From Prevotella sp. (GTDB lineage Bacteria; Bacteroidota; Bacteroidia; Bacteroidales; Bacteroidaceae): a stretch of 36,347 nucleotides of DNA. The stretch's first letter is position 1. Every line of letters starts with the position of its first letter. A model generated the notes under the pieces. The model did not search any database. It saw only the letters and a program-made list of their open reading frames with translations, and was not told where the DNA came from. The stretch lies in assembly GCA_017554385.1 (NCBI GenBank), contig JAFZIL010000078.1, positions 1 to 36,347 of the forward strand. The letters are read 5' to 3'. A program made the translations under genes and the position numbers. Below, piece after piece: positions 23,890 to 30,765 of the stretch.

Positions 23890-26361
23890 TTAGCGCACCA
23901 CCACTTTCCGTCCTTGGACAATGTAGATGCCCTTAGGCAGTTTGCATCCGGTGGCATAGCGGCGGCCAGAGAGGTCGTAGATGAAGGCAGAAGATGGCGA
24001 GAAGGCTGGAGCAGGATGGGTCGTCAGCTCGGCGATGGCATCGGTTTGCTGTAGAGCTGATAGTGGGAAGAGCATCCACTGGCGATGGACAGGTGCAGGG
24101 TTGGTGCCCTGATATTGCCAGATGGTGACCTCTGTGCCGGCAGCTGTCGACTCGTTGCTCAGGTCGAAACCGTGGCTGCGCCCTTTGCTGGCCAGGATCT
24201 TGTAATAGGGCTGGTCAACGGGGTCAATATAGAAGCCTTGCTCGCTGGCCTTACTCTTTTGTGCAGTGAGCGATGAACTGTTGTTGTTGCGATGGGCCGT
24301 AAGACGCAGGCCGAGAGCATTTTGCAGGCCGTAGGTGCCGTCGCCCTGATTGGTCAGCGTCCAGCGTTGTGCGTCACCATAGTCAATGTCCTGAATGGTC
24401 ACTTTGCTTGCAGTTGCCGTTACTGCGCGGTTGTTCTCATTTCGGGGAATGATCAGATACTCCCAGTTGTCGCGCAGCAGCTCCTGCGGTTCGACGGCTG
24501 TACTGTGAATGGGGATGACGAGCGTGACGATGGACTGTACAGGCATGACGAGTCTGAGGCTGTTGCCATTGATGCTGATGCCGCTCTTCGTGCTGATCAG
24601 GTTCTCGTTGGCCGATGTGCGGTAGGCCTTGATAGCACTGAGCGCGGGTAGTTCGCCAAGGAGTGACAGGTCGATGTCGTGAACGGTCTTCGCTCCCTCG
24701 TTGAGTGCCACGAGCACCAGCGTGTCGCGACTGGCATTGACGGCAGCCAATGACTGCGGACAGAGCGAGGTCACGATGTCGTAGCCCCGACGGATGAAAC
24801 GGGTGCACTGCTGCCGCACGTAGTAGTTCTTCACCTTCGAGTAGGTCTGGTTGGCGAAGCTGCCGCGAATGGTACACCACTGGTCGTTGGCCTCCTCCAT
24901 ATACTGCCAGTCAATCCATGCCTCGGGCTGTATGTAGCGCATGTCATCAATGAGGCGCTGAGCTAGACTGAGGTTGCCGCCGATGCCATTGCCACCGGAA
25001 CCCGTCTCGCTCATCCAAAGCGGCACGTCGTTCTGACGTGCCAGCGAGGCCAGACGGGCGCGGTCGTGATTGCTGCCCGAATAGGTGTGGGTGTTCCACT
25101 GACCCACCAAAGGCATCACACCGGCATTCATGTACTCTGTGAAACCCTGTACAGACAGACCAACGTTGGTCTCGTCGGAAGCCGAGATAACGGTGTTGAG
25201 CCCCGACTCGCGCAGGATGGGTTCGAGCACGCGGATGAAGTTAATCTGCGACTGGTAGTCGAAGTGGCAGCCCTCCTGCGGGCCGTTGGCATACCAGAAA
25301 CCCGTCACCGACTCGTTGAACGGCTCAAGCGTCTTGAACTCGATGCCATACTCGTCCTTATAGTGCTTGCAGACATCTACGAGATAATGGGCAAACTCCT
25401 CATAGTATTCAGGCTTCAGGTTGTCCTTGCCGCCGTCGGTGTTGCCGCTGACGCAGCCGCTGTAGGTCATATAGTAAGGACAGGAGTTGCTGAAGGCTTC
25501 GAACACGGCGTCAGGCCGCTTCTCGCGTATCTTCAGCATGATCTTGCGCTGGGCGGCATCGCGGTCCCAATGGTATTCGTCGCCACTGAAGTCCTTGAAG
25601 CCCTCCATCTCGGCACGCAGCCCCTTGCCCTTTCCCATGTGATGAGGCTCGCAATTTCTGTTTTCAGGATCGTCGCCACCACCGATATTATAGCGGAAAT
25701 GACTATAATTCAGCCCAGTGGGACTGACCAGCCAATCCACAATCTCGTCAATCTTGTTGTCCGGCCACTTGCCGCATTGTCCAGCCCACCAGCAGAGCGA
25801 CACGCCCCAGCCGTCGACATGCTGGCGCACCAGTTGTGGATGGACCATATAGCTGAGGGTGTCTGTGGGTGGTGCGGCATTCACCTTCTCGCCAAAATAC
25901 CACTGGTGCTTCATGTCGGCACCGTCCTTGTTGGTATAGACCTTCTGATGACCGTCGTTGCTGTCGGTGCCCAGATACTTGTTGTTGGCCTTGCAGCGAA
26001 GCTTCACATACTGGCTCATGGTCTGCTCAATGGCCCATAGGGCCTCGTCAGCCGAAGGGTCAGTGCCGAACGTCGAGTTCCAATCGCCCGTTTTCGTCAG
26101 GTATTTCTGCTGCCCAGCCACCTGAATGGTGTAGTAGCCTTGCCCTACGGGGGTTACTACCATCTGCTGCGGACTGGACTTCGTCGATGACTCGATCCAT
26201 CCTCCGCCGTCACTGCCCATCTCCAAATGGTTGCCACTGCTGTGCAGCAGATATAGGGTAGTGGCCTCGCTGAAGCTGGTCTGTGCCCAAAGCGTACTAT
26301 GCAGCAGACACATCGCTGCCGCGAAAAAGAGTCGCATTCTTTTGTTCCGTGTATTCATCAT
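23890..26361 (-). CDS. Secreted GH30-like glycoside hydrolase with ricin-type lectin domains
   Basis: 823 residues. The signal peptide (about 1-27, ending LWAQ) is followed by a ricin-like beta-trefoil segment (about 30-160), a catalytic TIM barrel (about 170-560), a linker, a second ricin-type region (about 670-790), and a C-terminal sorting-like domain ending 'LPKGIYIVQGRKVVVR'. Catalytic candidates are Glu350 in 'LEPFNES' (acid/base) and Glu452 in 'WMSETGSGG' (nucleophile), as in GH30 endo-beta-1,6-galactanases or glucanases. With the GH16 gene 9 bases downstream it suggests attack on beta-1,3/1,6-linked glucan or galactan. The start ATG at 26361 (second at 26358) follows a -7 element, and the reading frame upstream lacks coding character. 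Confidence 0.88.
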   Translation of the reverse strand: MMNTRNKRMRLFFAAAMCLLHSTLWAQTSFSEATTLYLLHSSGNHLEMGSDGGGWIESSTKSSPQQMVVTPVGQGYYTIQVAGQQKYLTKTGDWNSTFGTDPSADEALWAIEQTMSQYVKLRCKANNKYLGTDSNDGHQKVYTNKDGADMKHQWYFGEKVNAAPPTDTLSYMVHPQLVRQHVDGWGVSLCWWAGQCGKWPDNKIDEIVDWLVSPTGLNYSHFRYNIGGGDDPENRNCEPHHMGKGKGLRAEMEGFKDFSGDEYHWDRDAAQRKIMLKIREKRPDAVFEAFSNSCPYYMTYSGCVSGNTDGGKDNLKPEYYEEFAHYLVDVCKHYKDEYGIEFKTLEPFNESVTGFWYANGPQEGCHFDYQSQINFIRVLEPILRESGLNTVISASDETNVGLSVQGFTEYMNAGVMPLVGQWNTHTYSGSNHDRARLASLARQNDVPLWMSETGSGGNGIGGNLSLAQRLIDDMRYIQPEAWIDWQYMEEANDQWCTIRGSFANQTYSKVKNYYVRQQCTRFIRRGYDIVTSLCPQSLAAVNASRDTLVLVALNEGAKTVHDIDLSLLGELPALSAIKAYRTSANENLISTKSGISINGNSLRLVMPVQSIVTLVIPIHSTAVEPQELLRDNWEYLIIPRNENNRAVTATASKVTIQDIDYGDAQRWTLTNQGDGTYGLQNALGLRLTAHRNNNSSSLTAQKSKASEQGFYIDPVDQPYYKILASKGRSHGFDLSNESTAAGTEVTIWQYQGTNPAPVHRQWMLFPLSALQQTDAIAELTTHPAPAFSPSSAFIYDLSGRRYATGCKLPKGIYIVQGRKVVVR

Positions 26362-26379
26362 TTCGTCGCAATTTGTGTG

Positions 26380-26387
26380 CAAATATA
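26380..26387 (-). promoter_or_regulatory. -7 element of the GH30-GH16 operon
   Basis: The minus strand reads TATATTTG (TAnnTTTG), 18 bases before the start at 26361. It gives the two hydrolase genes their own promoter. Confidence 0.55.
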
Positions 26388-26450
26388 AACAAAATATTTG
26401 AATTCCGGAAAAAAAGCGCAGATTTCTTTGGAGCACAAACTTGTTCTCTC

Positions 26451-28181
26451 TTAGTCGCCGACCCTTTCTACGATGAAGTCGCAGGCGGAGAACCAATTGC
26501 TACATTCAGCAGAGTTCAGGGCAACATCGGGAGCTAAGGTAACGCCATAGGTGAGGTTGCTGTTGCCAGACTCATTGGTAATGGTGATGTCGTCGAGGTA
26601 GATGCGGTTCCAACCGTAGCCCTGTCCGCCGTGAGCCGAGGCCTTGTTGAGGTCGAGGGCCAGGACACCTTCGTGGGCGTTGGCACGATTAGAGAAGCGG
26701 TTGAGGGCGGAGAACCACACGTTGCCACCCGCATCGCCATCGGCAGGAATCTCCTTTCGTACGGTCTGGTCGCCTACCTGTGCAAAGACGAGCAGTCCAG
26801 AGTGACCGCTGTCGGTATTCTTGGCACGTACCACAGCCGATACACGATAGCGCCCAGGACACAGGTTCTTGAGGGTGTTCTCAATGCGGAGACCGCTGCC
26901 ATAGTTCTCGCGCTTCACATGGAGATAGCCCGTCTGTTGGTCGGCGGTATAGTGTTCGCCACGAGCGGTAAACATGTCCTCGCGATGATAATCCATGGGC
27001 TGGTGAATGACGGTCCAGTGGTTACGGTTCAGGTAGTCCTGGTCGTTGTCGCTCAGACTGTCGATGTCGGCAGTAAGGTTGCGCTGCGCGTTGATGGTCA
27101 TCTGGGCGATATTGACCTGTTGCTTCAGGTCGTCGGGCATGTCGTTGGCGATACCGTTGGTCATGTTCATCAGTTCTTCAGCTTGACGCCAAGAGAGCAT
27201 GTAGGGGTAGCTCTCCACTTCTTTGTTGAGCGTATAGCAGATGGCTTTCTGCTCGGTGAGGGTGGCGGTGTTGCCGATACCCGTCATGAGCCACACCTTC
27301 GCCTTCAGTGCCTCGTAGCTGGTCTTGAGGTTGAACGTCCTGGGCTCGTCGTAAAGCTGCTGTGCCATCTTGATGAAATTGTACTGGAAGACTTCGGCCA
27401 GCGTGTCGGTGTCGAGGGCCTTGGCACGTTCGGGTTCCTTTTTACGGATGTCAAACAGCATGTTCTGCGCCACGCTTAGGGCTGTGTTGCTACGGTCGAG
27501 GTATTCCTCGTCATCGTAGGACTTGATCTGTGGCGTAGCCTTGAGCTTCGGACAGTGGAACTCGTACATGATACCGCCCGTGGCATAGTACTTGTGCTTG
27601 GTGTCGGCATTCTCCTCCTCTTCACTCTTCCACATGAGCAGATAGGTGGAACGGAAGCCGTCATCGTCCTTGAAACCGATGATGCGAACATTCATGGTCG
27701 GGTGAAGCTGTAGCGGGAAGGTCTCACCACCTTCACCGTATGCGATGCTGACACCTGGGAAGACGGCCTGCTCGTCGCCTGCCACATAGCTGTAGTAGCT
27801 GGCGGCAAAAGGCGACTGCTTGTCGTAGGCGTCGAGAATCTGTCGCAAGGGCAGGTTGGGGTCGTCGGGCACGTTGCGGAACTCGAAGCTCCAACCGTCG
27901 AGGTAGTTAGGTCCTATGTGTGCTCTGCCCTTTCCCAGCGGCACCACATGAATCTTGTTCTTGGGTACGAGACCGCCACCGTCAAGGGCTGTATAGATGA
28001 TGCTGAGGCTGTCCTTGCTGCCTGGTATCCATCGGGACGAGATATTCTTTGGAAACCTCTTGTCGAGTGTCTCTCTGAAGGCCGTATGCAGGGCCTGTGC
28101 GTGTTTGTTCTCCTGAGCATGGAGACTGGTTGTGCTGATGGGCATCAGCATGATTGCTATGATAATAATAATCGGTTTCAT
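26451..28181 (-). CDS. Secreted protein of unknown function (576 residues)
   Basis: I do not recognise the family. A signal peptide (about 1-22, 'IIIIIAIMLMPISTTSLHAQ') is followed by a compact mixed region, charged helical stretches (200-400, rich in Glu, Lys, Asn, Gln) and a C-terminal part about 400-560 with jelly-roll character ('YRVSAVVRAKNTDSGHSGLLVFAQVG', 'GWNRIYLDDITITNES') resembling a carbohydrate-binding module. It follows the anti-sigma-like gene with only a heptad repeat tract between, so it is probably the third gene of the sigma-factor operon and might be part of the stimulus-sensing or response. No catalytic motif was seen. Confidence 0.82.
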   Translation of the reverse strand: MKPIIIIIAIMLMPISTTSLHAQENKHAQALHTAFRETLDKRFPKNISSRWIPGSKDSLSIIYTALDGGGLVPKNKIHVVPLGKGRAHIGPNYLDGWSFEFRNVPDDPNLPLRQILDAYDKQSPFAASYYSYVAGDEQAVFPGVSIAYGEGGETFPLQLHPTMNVRIIGFKDDDGFRSTYLLMWKSEEEENADTKHKYYATGGIMYEFHCPKLKATPQIKSYDDEEYLDRSNTALSVAQNMLFDIRKKEPERAKALDTDTLAEVFQYNFIKMAQQLYDEPRTFNLKTSYEALKAKVWLMTGIGNTATLTEQKAICYTLNKEVESYPYMLSWRQAEELMNMTNGIANDMPDDLKQQVNIAQMTINAQRNLTADIDSLSDNDQDYLNRNHWTVIHQPMDYHREDMFTARGEHYTADQQTGYLHVKRENYGSGLRIENTLKNLCPGRYRVSAVVRAKNTDSGHSGLLVFAQVGDQTVRKEIPADGDAGGNVWFSALNRFSNRANAHEGVLALDLNKASAHGGQGYGWNRIYLDDITITNESGNSNLTYGVTLAPDVALNSAECSNWFSACDFIVERVGD

Positions 28182-28209
28182 ATTCTTAATTCTTAATTCT
28201 TAATTTTTA
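28182..28209. repeat. Heptad tract ATTCTTA filling an intergenic gap
   Basis: Four units (ATTCTTA three times, then ATTTTTA) fill the whole space between the 576-residue gene and the anti-sigma-like gene, and include the latter's stop codon (28207-28209). Confidence 0.92.
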
Positions 28210-28980
28210 AAAGCTAACATAATTTGTGGTACTGTCGTTCTGAATCTTGTTTAAGGCCTGTTCGACCTGTTTGCCTACGATGCGGTTGACCATCTGTTGC
28301 AGCCGTGCATCGGCGGCGATGAGTCTTTCCACCTGTGCCGAACTGACGCTGTCGTCAAGCTTTTCCATTTCTGCTTCGAGACGTGCAATACAGTTGGCAA
28401 GGTCCTCGGCTGATGAAACAGAGTTTGCCTTGGGAACCACTGTTGGAGCAACCTTCGTATTAGTAATCTGAGGTTTAGTTGATGTCGTTTGAGCCACGAC
28501 AGCTTGCTCTGTACTCTCCGTGGGGATGATGGCTTCGTGCTCGGGCTGTGACTCCCCTCCTGTGAGGGCAGGGTGCAGGTGGGGGGAGGCCTCTACGGTT
28601 TTCTCTGCCACCCATGTAGGCTGCTCAGCGGTGCTTCTTCCGAGATAGAACACCAACAACAGGGCGATGCTTGCAGCGATACCAGCCATCAGCCATCTAA
28701 GTGTGACTATCTTTGGCTTCTCCTTGACAGCCAGTGGAACCGATTCAGGCTTTTGGCTATTGGCTATCGGCCTTTGGCTGTTCGTGTCGGCTTCCGGCTC
28801 AATGTCCACTTGTCCGTTGTCGAACATCGCGAACATCTCTTTATATTCTGCCCAATCTTCGTCGACCTCATGGGTGCGGAAGTACTGTGCTAGCACCTCT
28901 TCCTCAGCAACGCTGGTCTCGCCAGCCATGAACTTGCTGAGCAAGTGGGCTATTTCCTGTTTGTCGTACTGTTGTTTCAT
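28207..28980 (-). CDS. Membrane anti-sigma-like protein
   Basis: 257 residues. The cytoplasmic N-terminal part (1-95) has an acidic helical start 'KQEIAHLLSKFMAGETSVAEEEVLAQYF', as in Bacteroidetes anti-sigma factors. A single membrane segment (96-114, 'WLMAGIAASIALLLVFYLG') is followed by a low-complexity periplasmic linker and a helical coiled-coil-like tail (190-245, 'LEAEMEKLDDSVSSAQVERL'). The gene overlaps the upstream sigma factor by four bases (ATGA), which supports translational coupling and a sigma/anti-sigma pair. The sequence has two repeat-like inserts: NSQRPIANSQKPES from a heptad tract (about 66-78) and ASPHLHPALTGGES from a GC-rich hairpin element (130-146). No FecR domain was seen, so the sensing role is inferred from context. 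Confidence 0.75.
   Translation of the reverse strand: MKQQYDKQEIAHLLSKFMAGETSVAEEEVLAQYFRTHEVDEDWAEYKEMFAMFDNGQVDIEPEADTNSQRPIANSQKPESVPLAVKEKPKIVTLRWLMAGIAASIALLLVFYLGRSTAEQPTWVAEKTVEASPHLHPALTGGESQPEHEAIIPTESTEQAVVAQTTSTKPQITNTKVAPTVVPKANSVSSAEDLANCIARLEAEMEKLDDSVSSAQVERLIAADARLQQMVNRIVGKQVEQALNKIQNDSTTNYVSF
28551..28590 (-). repeat. In-frame GC-rich hairpin sequence in the anti-sigma-like gene
   Basis: A C/G-biased segment with CTCCCC and GGGGAG at its ends, capable of forming a stem, encodes ASPHLHPALTGGESQ in the periplasmic linker. Its base bias differs sharply from flanking codons. It looks like an interspersed repeat; other genomic copies cannot be seen here. Confidence 0.5.
28750..28783 (-). 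repeat. In-frame heptad tract CTATTGG in the anti-sigma-like gene
   Basis: Units on the plus strand are CTTTTGG, CTATTGG, CTATCGG, CCTTTGG, then a divergent CTGTTCG. They encode the repetitive NSQRPIANSQKPES in the cytoplasmic linker. Confidence 0.85.
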
Positions 28981-29474
28981 TGTTGGTTCCTCTTCTTTAG
29001 CTTGTTAAGTAATTCGTTGCGGGCTCGTGAGAGCAGGGTGGATACTGATGCCTGCTGTATGCCTAAGATGTCGGCAATCTCGCCTAACTCGCGGTGTTCC
29101 AGCTGGCGCATCCTCAGCACCATTCCCGCTGTAGAAGGCAGACGGTCTATCTGTTCGGCTATCCAATGTTCCAGCTCCGTGTATTCCAAACGGTCGTGCA
29201 GCGAGTCTTCATCTATCAGCGGCATTGTGACGGCAATCTCAGCATACTGGTGTGCCGTGCGCCACCGGTCGATGCACACCCGTTTCGTGGTGATGACAGC
29301 CGAAGCCTTCAGGTGAGCCGCGTCGTTGAGCCGTTCGTGCAGGTTCCACAGCTTCAGCATCACGTCTTGCGCAATGTCCTCCGCATCGTCCTGGGAATAC
29401 CCGAACTGCTCGGCTATCGACACGGCCTTTGCCCGCGTCTCGGTGGCTTTGTATGTGAACTCTTGTTGTGTCAT
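28977..29474 (-). CDS. ECF-type RNA polymerase sigma factor
   Basis: 165 residues. Region 2 is at about 5-75 ('AVSIAEQFGYSQDDAEDIAQDVMLKLW') and region 4 at about 110-160 ('LPSTAGMVLRMRQLEHRELGEIADILGIQQASVSTLLSRARNEL', helix-turn-helix). This size and two-domain layout are those of small extracytoplasmic-function sigma factors. It is translationally coupled to the membrane anti-sigma-like gene, and the 576-residue secreted protein follows. The start at 29474 (MTQQEF) is preferred over a longer in-frame start. The promoter upstream is not recognised as a standard -7 element, which is compatible with autoregulation by a different consensus. Confidence 0.88.
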   Translation of the reverse strand: MTQQEFTYKATETRAKAVSIAEQFGYSQDDAEDIAQDVMLKLWNLHERLNDAAHLKASAVITTKRVCIDRWRTAHQYAEIAVTMPLIDEDSLHDRLEYTELEHWIAEQIDRLPSTAGMVLRMRQLEHRELGEIADILGIQQASVSTLLSRARNELLNKLKKRNQQ

Positions 29475-29570
29475 TACACTTATATAACGAAGAACCTCAT
29501 GGAAATTTAACAAGAAAGCGCATTTTTTTCAAAAAAACAAAGCAATTCCCGTCTTTTCGGATATTTTTCG

Positions 29571-29578
29571 TAACTTTG
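29571..29578 (+). promoter_or_regulatory. First -7-like element upstream of the HAD gene
   Basis: TAACTTTG, 110 bases before the HAD start. It duplicates the element at 29659-29666 in a 213-base divergent region between the sigma factor and HAD genes. A 24-codon frame (29612-29686) lies between the two elements and is probably not a gene. Confidence 0.4.
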
Positions 29579-29658
29579 CCAACAAGTGGGCGAAGTTACC
29601 AGCACTCGGAAATGAAAAGAAAAGCAAGCATTTCTTTTGCATTCCCCTCGTTTTTTAG

Positions 29659-29666
29659 TAACTTTG
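29659..29666 (+). promoter_or_regulatory. -7 element of the HAD hydrolase gene
   Basis: TAACTTTG (TAnnTTTG) lies 21 bases before the ATG at 29688 and supports that start. Confidence 0.6.
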
Positions 29667-29687
29667 CACTTTCAAACAAGATATAAT

Positions 29688-30380
29688 ATGACACCCTCCA
29701 CCATAAAAGTCATCGCTTTCGATGCAGACGACACGCTATGGGATTGCCAAGGTCACTTCGAACGCGTCATGCAGCAACTCTACGACGAGCTGCAGCCGTG
29801 GACCGACCGTGAGCAGGCTGCCACCGAGCTCTTTGCCACTGAGCGCAAGAACATGCCGTTGTTAGGCTTCGGCACGAAGGCGTTCACCCTCTCGCTCATC
29901 GAGACCGCCATGCGTGTGTCCAATTATGAGATAACGGCCGAGCGTATCGACCACCTCCTCAGGTTGGGCTATTCGCTCCTTGAGTTTCCCACTACGCCGC
30001 TCCCCGAGGTGCTTGAGACGCTCATCACCCTGCAGCGTCAGGGCCGTCGTATGGTGCTCTTCACCAAAGGTGAGCTGCTCGACCAGCAGAGCAAACTCGA
30101 GCGGTCGGGGCTTGCAGGCTTCTTCGAACATGTGGAGATTACCAGCGACAAGGGCGAGAAGGAGTTCATGGACCTTTGTCGACACCTGCAGGTCAAGCCC
30201 CACGAAATGATGATGGTAGGCAACTCACTGAAGAGCGACGTGGCCCCAGCCCTCGCCATCGGTTGTTGGGCCGTCCACATCCCCTTCCACGTCACGTGGG
30301 AACTGGAGCATACCGATGCCTTCGACCACGACCGCCTCTTTCATATTGAGCGCTTCGGTGAGTTGCTCAATATTCTATAA
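29688..30380 (+). CDS. HAD-superfamily hydrolase (phosphatase type)
   Basis: 230 residues. Motif I 'FDADDTLWD' gives nucleophile Asp12 and acid/base Asp14. Motif II is the Thr in 'VLFTKG', and motif III/IV is the Lys in 'TSDKGEKEF' with acidic 'GNSLKSDVAPA'. The helical cap (about 20-95) marks a subfamily I (YjjG/Gph-like) phosphatase or dehalogenase-like enzyme. The substrate cannot be told from sequence; phosphoglycolate or pyrimidine nucleotides are common. It stands alone, with no operon partner. The start was chosen at 29688 because the promoter lies between it and the first in-frame codon. Confidence 0.87.
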   Translation: MTPSTIKVIAFDADDTLWDCQGHFERVMQQLYDELQPWTDREQAATELFATERKNMPLLGFGTKAFTLSLIETAMRVSNYEITAERIDHLLRLGYSLLEFPTTPLPEVLETLITLQRQGRRMVLFTKGELLDQQSKLERSGLAGFFEHVEITSDKGEKEFMDLCRHLQVKPHEMMMVGNSLKSDVAPALAIGCWAVHIPFHVTWELEHTDAFDHDRLFHIERFGELLNIL

Positions 30381-30765
30381 CCGTGTCCATTTATGCTGAA
30401 AACATGCCGTCCGAACGGTTCGGACAAAAATCCGAACGCTTCGGACAAAAGTCCGGACAGTTCGGACGAAGGCAAACAGCCCCTGTTAAGACATCAAACA
30501 GCCCCTGTGCAGGAGCGAGGATGGTACGCATAACCAAATGAGAAATGAGGAAAGATATTGGTGTAGGATAATTGCGGATAAAATGCAGATAATTTGTATG
30601 TAACTAACTGGAAATCAGTATTTGGTGTAGGATAAGCGGATATTTGATAATGTTATTTGTGTACGAGGCTGGGGACAGTACTACCCAATGGCATCCTGGA
30701 CGACCAAACCAGCAAGCATGAAGCCGAAAATGTCCTGTGTTCCCTAAAGAGTGTTCATGTTGCTT
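30381..30765. other. 385-base gene-poor region with a 21-base tandem repeat
   Basis: Holds a 21-base palindromic tandem repeat (30410-30472), two copies of CAAACAGCCCCTGT (30473 and 30495), and two copies of TTGGTGTAGGATAA (30558 and 30622). One short frame, 30404-30541 (45 codons), spans the repeat and is doubtful as a gene. No RNA gene was recognised. It lies between the ends of two convergent genes. Confidence 0.8.
30410..30472. repeat. Three copies of a 21-base palindromic tandem repeat
   Basis: Each 21-base unit starts TCCGAAC or TCCGGAC and contains a centre near (G/C/A)-TTCGGAC that is complementary to the start, so every unit folds on itself. The third unit differs at several positions. 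The repeat length is three times seven, in keeping with the heptad theme. In one frame it reads SERFGQK, SERFGQK, SGQFGRR. Confidence 0.93.

Noticed and set aside
29612-29686. A 24-codon frame between two -7-like elements
   Set aside because: It is too short, has no domain, and covers the real promoter of the HAD gene; it is more likely leader sequence.
30558-30635. Two copies of TTGGTGTAGGATAA as an attachment or origin signal
   Set aside because: Only two short copies 64 bases apart with no recombinase or replication gene nearby; function cannot be supported.
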